Both the position numbers and the translations under genes were made by a program. The notes beneath the pieces are model-generated. The model was not told where the DNA came from. It was given only the letters and a program-made list of their open reading frames with translations, and searched no databases. Shown piece by piece: positions 59,655 through 64,000 of a stretch of 64,000 nt of DNA. Origin of the DNA: an uncultured Prevotella sp. (lineage in GTDB: Bacteria > Bacteroidota > Bacteroidia > Bacteroidales > Bacteroidaceae); contig CAAGKM010000030.1 of assembly GCA_900770395.1 (NCBI GenBank), positions 372,001 through 436,000 of the forward strand, given 5' to 3'. Position 1 is the stretch's first letter; every line of letters begins with the position of its first letter.

Positions 59655-60116
59655 ATGAACACTTTAAGTTACAAGACTATTTCCGTAAACAAGGAAACAG
59701 CAAAGAAGGAGTGGGTGGTTATCGACGCAACTGATCAGGTTGTGGGTCGCCTCTGCTCAAAGGTAGCAAAGTTGCTCCGTGGCAAGTACAAGCCAACTTT
59801 CACTCCACACGTAGACTGTGGTGACAACGTAATTATCATCAACGCATCAAAGGTGGTATTCACAGGAAAGAAGGAGACAGACAAGGTCTACACTCGTTAT
59901 ACAGGTTATCCTGGTGGTCAGCGTTTCAATACTCCAGCCGAGCTTCGCAAGCGCGAGGGCGGTGCAGAGCGTATCCTCCGCCATGCCGTTAAGGGTATGC
60001 TTCCAAAGGGTCCTCTTGGACGCAGCTTGATGAACAACCTCTACATCTATGAGGGTACAGAGCACAAGCAGGAGGCACAGAAGCCAAAGACAATTGATAT
60101 TAACCAGTATAAATAA
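59655..60116 (+). CDS. rplM: 50S ribosomal protein L13
   Basis: 153 residues of the large subunit. KEWVVIDATDQVVGRLCSKV, GKYKPTFTPHVDCGDNVIII and GMLPKGPLGRSLMNNLYIY are the family blocks. It is first of rplM-rpsI, with rpsI starting 10 bases after its stop. Confidence 0.98.
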   Translation: MNTLSYKTISVNKETAKKEWVVIDATDQVVGRLCSKVAKLLRGKYKPTFTPHVDCGDNVIIINASKVVFTGKKETDKVYTRYTGYPGGQRFNTPAELRKREGGAERILRHAVKGMLPKGPLGRSLMNNLYIYEGTEHKQEAQKPKTIDINQYK

Positions 60117-60126
60117 TTGAGAAGAT

Positions 60127-60513
60127 ATGGAAATGATTAATGCAGTTGGTCGCCGTAAGGAGGCTGTTGCCCGTGTTTATGTGACAGAGGGTACAGGCAA
60201 GATCACTATCAATAAGAAGGATTTGACAGAATATTTCCCATCACCAATCCTGCAGTACGTTGTTAAGCAGCCTCTGACATTGCTCGACGTTGCTGAGAAG
60301 TATGACATCAAGGTTAACCTTGACGGTGGTGGCTTCACCGGCCAGAGCCAGGCTCTCCGCCTCGCTATCGCCCGTGCATTGGTGAAGATTAACGCAGAGG
60401 ACAAGACTGCTCTGAAGAAGCAGGGCTTCATGACACGTGACTCACGTGCTGTTGAGCGTAAGAAGCCAGGTCGTCCAAAGGCACGCCGCCGCTTCCAGTT
60501 CAGCAAGCGTTAA
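60127..60513 (+). CDS. rpsI: 30S ribosomal protein S9
   Basis: 128 residues. AVGRRKEAVARVYV at the start and the strongly basic tail GRPKARRRFQFSKR that reaches the P-site tRNA are standard. Joined to rplM. Confidence 0.98.
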   Translation: MEMINAVGRRKEAVARVYVTEGTGKITINKKDLTEYFPSPILQYVVKQPLTLLDVAEKYDIKVNLDGGGFTGQSQALRLAIARALVKINAEDKTALKKQGFMTRDSRAVERKKPGRPKARRRFQFSKR

Positions 60514-60650
60514 TATTGCGCCAAACCGTTTAGTATCTAAACTGGGGAGACTCCCAACGCTGTTGGCGACTACTCCTTGGCTGATTCTGAACAAAGTGTC
60601 GCTCCCACAACGAACAGCGGCACGAGAAAAAGAATTTAAAAGAAAGTAAA
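60514..60650 (+). ncRNA. rpsB leader candidate
   Basis: The gap between rpsI and rpsB folds well: GTTTAG-TAT-CTAAAC (60528-60542), TGGG/CCCA (60543-60556), then GCTGTT (60559-60564) with AACAGC (60613-60618) enclosing GCGAC (60566-60570) with GTCGC (60598-60602). This is a good candidate for a ribosomal protein S2 autoregulatory leader or an mRNA processing site. Confidence 0.5.
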
Positions 60651-60675
60651 CAACAAAATTAAAACATCAAAGACA

Positions 60676-61476
60676 ATGTCAAGAACAAATTTTGACGCGC
60701 TGCTTCAGGCAGGTTGCCACTTCGGTCACCTCAAGCGCAAATGGTGTCCTGCAATGGCTCCATACATCTATACAGAGCGTAACGGTATTCACATCATAGA
60801 TCTGCACAAGACTGTGGCCAAGATTGACGAGGCTGCTGACGCCTTGAAGCAGATCGCTAAATCGGGCAAGAAAATCTTGTTCGTAGCTACTAAAAAACAG
60901 ACCAAGGACGTGATTGCCGAGAAAGCAGCAAGCGTAAACATGCCATACGTTACTGAGCGCTGGCCAGGCGGTATGCTCACCAACTTCCCGACAATCCGCA
61001 AAGCTGTGAAGAAGATGGCGAACATCGACAAGCTCATGAACGACGGTACATACAGCAACCTCTCTAAGCGTGAGTTGCTGCAGGTTACCCGTCAGCGTGC
61101 TAAGCTGGAGAAGAACCTCGGCTCTATCGCTGACCTCACCCGTCTGCCTTCTGCACTCTTCGTTGTTGACGTGGTTAAGGAGCAGAATGCTGTTAAGGAG
61201 GCTTGCCGCCTTGGTATTCCTGTGTTCGGTATCGTTGATACCAACAGCAATCCTAAGGACATCGACTTTGTAATCCCAGCCAACGACGACGCTAAGGACA
61301 GCGTGGAGATTATTCTCAACGCATGCTGCGGCGCTATCGCAGAGGGTATTGAGGAGCGCAAGGTAGAGAAGGCTGACGAGACTGCTGCCGCAGCTCAGGG
61401 CGATGCCAAGCGTGTTCGCAAGGCACGTAAGGACGAGCCAAAGGCTGAGGAGGCAGAGGAGGCTGCTGCTGAGTAA
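60676..61476 (+). CDS. rpsB: 30S ribosomal protein S2
   Basis: 266 residues: N-terminal LLQAGCHFGHLKRKWCPAM, middle WPGGMLTNFPTIRKAVKKM, and C-terminal acidic/Lys-rich tail (from about 235, EKADETAAAAQG onward) typical of Bacteroidetes S2. It is followed by tsf, the usual pair. Confidence 0.98.
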   Translation: MSRTNFDALLQAGCHFGHLKRKWCPAMAPYIYTERNGIHIIDLHKTVAKIDEAADALKQIAKSGKKILFVATKKQTKDVIAEKAASVNMPYVTERWPGGMLTNFPTIRKAVKKMANIDKLMNDGTYSNLSKRELLQVTRQRAKLEKNLGSIADLTRLPSALFVVDVVKEQNAVKEACRLGIPVFGIVDTNSNPKDIDFVIPANDDAKDSVEIILNACCGAIAEGIEERKVEKADETAAAAQGDAKRVRKARKDEPKAEEAEEAAAE

Positions 61477-61497
61477 TACGCACAACATAAAGATTTC

Positions 61498-61535
61498 ATT
61501 CCGCTTTCGGAACAATTAGTTTCCGGAAGCGGAAT
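61498..61535 (+). other. Perfect-type hairpin between rpsB and tsf
   Basis: ATTCCGCTTTCGGAA (61498-61512) pairs with TTCCGGAAGCGGAAT (61521-61535) with one mismatch and an 8-base loop. No T run follows, so it is more likely an mRNA processing/stabilising element or partial attenuator than a full terminator. Confidence 0.6.
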
Positions 61536-61578
61536 ACATAAAAACATTTAAAGTTCAACACTTAAAACAATTAAAGAC

Positions 61579-62580
61579 ATGGCAATTTCAATTGACGATA
61601 TAAAGAAGCTGCGCGCAATGACCGGCGCCGGTCTTGCTGACGTGAAGAAGGCTCTGACCGAGGCTGAGGGTGATTTCGACAAGGCTAAGGACCTGCTTCG
61701 TGAGCGTGGTCTTGCAATTGCGGCAAAGCGTTCTGACCGTGAGACATCTAACGGTTGTGTGCTTGTGAAGAAGGATGGCAGCTTTGCAGCTATGCTCGCA
61801 CTGAAGTGTGAGACTGACTTCGTGGCTAACGGTGCTGACTTCATCGCACTGACACAGAGCATCCTCGACGCAGCCATTGCTGCTAAGGCTCAGACTCTCG
61901 ATGAGGTTAAGGATCTGAAGCTCGCTGATGGGCAGACAGCGCAAGAGGCTGTGACACAGCGCTCAGGCATCACAGGTGAGAAGATGGAGCTTGACGGCTA
62001 TAATGTGCTCGAGGGCGACAACATCGAGGTTTACGATCACATGGGCAAGCACACTCTGTGCACCATGGTACAGCTCAACAAGGACTTTGCTGAGGCAGGT
62101 CACAAGGTTGCAATGCAGGTGGCTGCCATGAAGCCGGTGGCTCTTGACGAGGCGTCTGTTCCACAGGCTGTTATCGACGAGGAGTACAACGTTGCTGTTC
62201 AGAAGACCAAGGAGGAGCAGGTGGAGAAGGCTGTAATCAACGCCATCAAGAAGGCAGGCATCAATCCTAACCTTGTAGACAGCGAGGACCACATCGAGTC
62301 AAACATCAACAAGGGATGGATCACACGTGAAGAGGCTGACAAGGCTATCGCAATTAAGGAGGAGACTGCTGCCGCCAAGGCTGCTAACCTCAACGAGCAG
62401 ATGATTCAGAACATCGCTAAGGGACGTATGGCTAAGTTCTTCAAGGACAACTGTCTTGTTGATCAGGAGTTCCAGTTCAACGAGGGTACAGAGAAGATCA
62501 GCGTTGCCGCTTATCTGAAGACCATCGACAAGGAGCTTGTAATCAAGGCTTACAAGCGTTTCACTCTGGCTGCTGAGTAA
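61579..62580 (+). CDS. tsf: Elongation factor Ts
   Basis: 333 residues, nucleotide exchange factor of EF-Tu. N-terminal UBA-like domain DIKKLRAMTGAGLADVKKAL, then the signature KCETDFVANGADF. At 333 residues it has the longer coiled-coil core of the Bacteroidetes form rather than the short form (~200). Confidence 0.97.
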   Translation: MAISIDDIKKLRAMTGAGLADVKKALTEAEGDFDKAKDLLRERGLAIAAKRSDRETSNGCVLVKKDGSFAAMLALKCETDFVANGADFIALTQSILDAAIAAKAQTLDEVKDLKLADGQTAQEAVTQRSGITGEKMELDGYNVLEGDNIEVYDHMGKHTLCTMVQLNKDFAEAGHKVAMQVAAMKPVALDEASVPQAVIDEEYNVAVQKTKEEQVEKAVINAIKKAGINPNLVDSEDHIESNINKGWITREEADKAIAIKEETAAAKAANLNEQMIQNIAKGRMAKFFKDNCLVDQEFQFNEGTEKISVAAYLKTIDKELVIKAYKRFTLAAE

Positions 62581-62648
62581 ATCATCGCAAAACAGTGTGA
62601 GAAAGGCAAGGGTGGATTAATCCGAGCCGCAAATAAAAATAACATATT

Positions 62649-62684
62649 GGGAGTTTAGGTTTTAACGCCTTTACTCCCTTTTTT
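62649..62684 (+). terminator. Terminator after tsf
   Basis: GGGAGT (62649-62654) with ACTCCC (62673-62678), extended by AGG (62657-62659) with CCT (62668-62670), followed by TTTTTT. Intrinsic terminator of the rplM-rpsI-rpsB-tsf string. Confidence 0.8.
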
Positions 62685-62700
62685 CTTAAAAAGGTGTAAA

Positions 62701-63318
62701 ATGAAGATATTTGCCGTAGGAATGAACTACATCATGCACAATAAAGAGCTTGATGGTACGTTATATAAACCAGAGTCACCAGTGATTTTCACCAAAGCCG
62801 ATTCGTCGCTGCTGAAGGACAAAAAGCCTTTCTTCGTCCCTGACGACCTCGGACAGATAGATTATGAGACAGAGTTGGTGGTGAGGATATGTCGCTTGGG
62901 CAAGAGCATACCAGAGCGCTTCGCCCACAGATACTACGATGCAGTGACCGTGGGCATCGACTTTACCGCACGAGAGCTGCAGCGCAAGCTGCGTGATGCT
63001 GGACAGCCGTGGGACCTGTGCAAGGGATTTGACGGAGCAGCCGCAATAGGCGACTGGATGAGCGTTGAAAAATTCCGCGACATACAATCGGTACGCTTCC
63101 GTCTCGACATCAACGGCAACACTGTGCAGCAGGGATTCAGCGGCGACATGCTGTTTAAGGTGGACGAGCTGATAGCCTACATCAGCCGATATTTCACGCT
63201 GAAGACGGGTGACATCATCTATACGGGCACTCCAATGGGAATAGGACCGGTGAAGATTGACGACCATCTTGAGGGATATATCGAAGACTACAAGGTGCTG
63301 GAGTTCAACTGCAAGTGA
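62701..63318 (+). CDS. Fumarylacetoacetate hydrolase-family protein
   Basis: 205 residues, single FAH domain. DYETELVVRICRLGKSIP provides the metal Glu, TARELQRKLRDAGQPWD and GFDGAAAIGDW the middle motifs, and GDIIYTGTPMGIGPVKI the C-terminal one. Enzymes of the group hydrolyse or decarboxylate beta-diketones or act as oxaloacetate decarboxylase/acylpyruvase; the substrate here is unknown. It starts 17 bases after a strong terminator, so it uses its own promoter or readthrough. Confidence 0.88.
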   Translation: MKIFAVGMNYIMHNKELDGTLYKPESPVIFTKADSSLLKDKKPFFVPDDLGQIDYETELVVRICRLGKSIPERFAHRYYDAVTVGIDFTARELQRKLRDAGQPWDLCKGFDGAAAIGDWMSVEKFRDIQSVRFRLDINGNTVQQGFSGDMLFKVDELIAYISRYFTLKTGDIIYTGTPMGIGPVKIDDHLEGYIEDYKVLEFNCK

Positions 63319-63398
63319 TGCAGGTGTGAAATGTAGGAGGAGTAAATGAGTAGGGGAATAAAGAGAAGTTAAGAATATTAGAGAATTTATTAAGGTGT

Positions 63399-64000
63399 AT
63401 GTGTAAATTTAGAGCAATACTGCTTGCCGTAATGGCATTTGTTGCCGCTAATGGCAGCGCACAGGAATTCTTCAACCTCACTGCCGATGAGGTGAGGATA
63501 GACTCTGTGCTGCCTGTGTTTACATACACCAAACAGCTTGGAGCAAATTTTTCCGACTCGGTGTATGAGGCGCGCATAGCCTATCCTGAGTACATAGAGA
63601 TGTCGAAAGCCGACATTGAGCGGTATAAGCGCATCAGTGGCAAGCCTCTGCCGAAACTTCCCGTGGTCAACAGCTATGTGGCGGTGGATCGCAAGCAGGG
63701 CGTTCTTGACGTGGCGTTTGTGCCATTGGTGAAACAAGGAGGAAAATATAAGAAATTGGCGAGCTTCAAGCTTGACATCATCGCAAAGGCGCGCCCTAAG
63801 CGTGCAAGAGCGGCAAGGGAAGGACAGGGTGATGTCGGGAATGCAGCCCAGCGCTATGCCGCCCACTCGGTGATGGCTATGGGCAAATGGGCGAAGATAC
63901 GTGTGCCGTCGACAGGCATCTACAATCTCACTGCCGATGTCATACGCCGCGCAGGATTCAGCAATCCCGACAAGGTGAGGATTTACGGCTATGGCGGAAA
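63399..64000 (+). CDS. porU: Type IX secretion sortase PorU, N-terminal part
   Basis: The first 200 codons of a gene cut by the window edge. Signal peptide (MCKFRAILLAVMAFVAANGS). The N-terminal region VAVDRKQGVLDVAFVPLVKQ, GKYKKLASFKLDI, and GKWAKIRVPSTGIYNLTADV followed by FSNPDKVRIYGYGG fits PorU, the outer-membrane sortase that cleaves C-terminal signals of T9SS cargo and links them to A-LPS. The catalytic C25 domain would lie beyond the window, so this is family-level inference. Confidence 0.75.
   Translation, partial: MCKFRAILLAVMAFVAANGSAQEFFNLTADEVRIDSVLPVFTYTKQLGANFSDSVYEARIAYPEYIEMSKADIERYKRISGKPLPKLPVVNSYVAVDRKQGVLDVAFVPLVKQGGKYKKLASFKLDIIAKARPKRARAAREGQGDVGNAAQRYAAHSVMAMGKWAKIRVPSTGIYNLTADVIRRAGFSNPDKVRIYGYGG

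Overview
The window reads as chromosomal DNA of a Bacteroidales bacterium, most like a Prevotella. The reasons are: many promoters of the Bacteroidetes type (TTTG, then 19-21 bases, then TAnnTTTG) and few Shine-Dalgarno sites; Bacteroidetes-only families (DUF4254, DUF4294, DUF6089, DUF6242, NigD); lipoproteins with an acidic export signal just after the lipobox Cys; three tandem OmpH/Skp chaperones behind bamA; and the start of the type IX secretion sortase gene porU at the right edge. About 57 protein genes are called. I saw no tRNA or rRNA gene, CRISPR array or intact transposase.

Layout. 1-7117: a 154-bp MITE-like element, then leftward housekeeping genes korB-korA (2-oxoacid:ferredoxin oxidoreductase), rnc-fabF-acpP with a hairpin attenuator between acpP and fabF, and pdxB. 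7279-10819: DUF4254, a GT9 glycosyltransferase, a compact FNT channel and an M16 peptidase carrying an in-frame heptamer inverted repeat. 10820-16830: a 22-bp-period repeat array and a textbook promoter ahead of a carbohydrate cluster (STN-esterase fusion, GH95 fucosidase, SGNH acetylesterase). 16899-27588: NUDIX, DUF6242 lipoprotein, DUF6089, then the cell-envelope block uppS-bamA-ompH x3-murI, rbfA, a LolC/E-type permease and a Fur regulator. 27598-33435: a leftward CusBAC-type metal efflux operon whose two gaps hold short-period tandem arrays. 33813-40523: an AT-rich accessory region with a cupin, a structured RNA candidate, a small HTH protein, two lipoprotein genes that share promoter, leader and signal peptide, a MORN-repeat protein, a TolB-like propeller and a beta-barrel protein. 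40806-53598: ddl, an acyltransferase, a NigD lipoprotein, rnr, a hybrid-less histidine kinase broken at a G9 tract, a shortened nucleoside kinase, a glycosyltransferase, DUF4294, a glutaminyl cyclase and a C26-M19 fusion peptidase. 53626-64000: Lrp, three FKBP isomerases, a sirtuin without zinc ribbon, an M6 protease, rplM-rpsI-rpsB-tsf with structured leaders, an FAH-family enzyme and partial porU.

The most unusual material is (a) the 34.4-38.7 kb unit: a consensus promoter driving a two-domain folded RNA, then a 72-residue HTH protein, then two copies of a perfect 14-bp palindrome ahead of two surface-lipoprotein genes whose first ~245 bp are duplicated while the mature proteins differ; (b) several intergenic arrays of very short repeats with exact periods of 7, 9, 10, 21 or 22 bp, several built on the word AGTGTT or GGAGTT; (c) the histidine kinase whose C-terminus is restored by removing one G from a G9 run, suggesting phase variation or a sequencing error. 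All functional statements come from reading motifs by eye; no database search was run.
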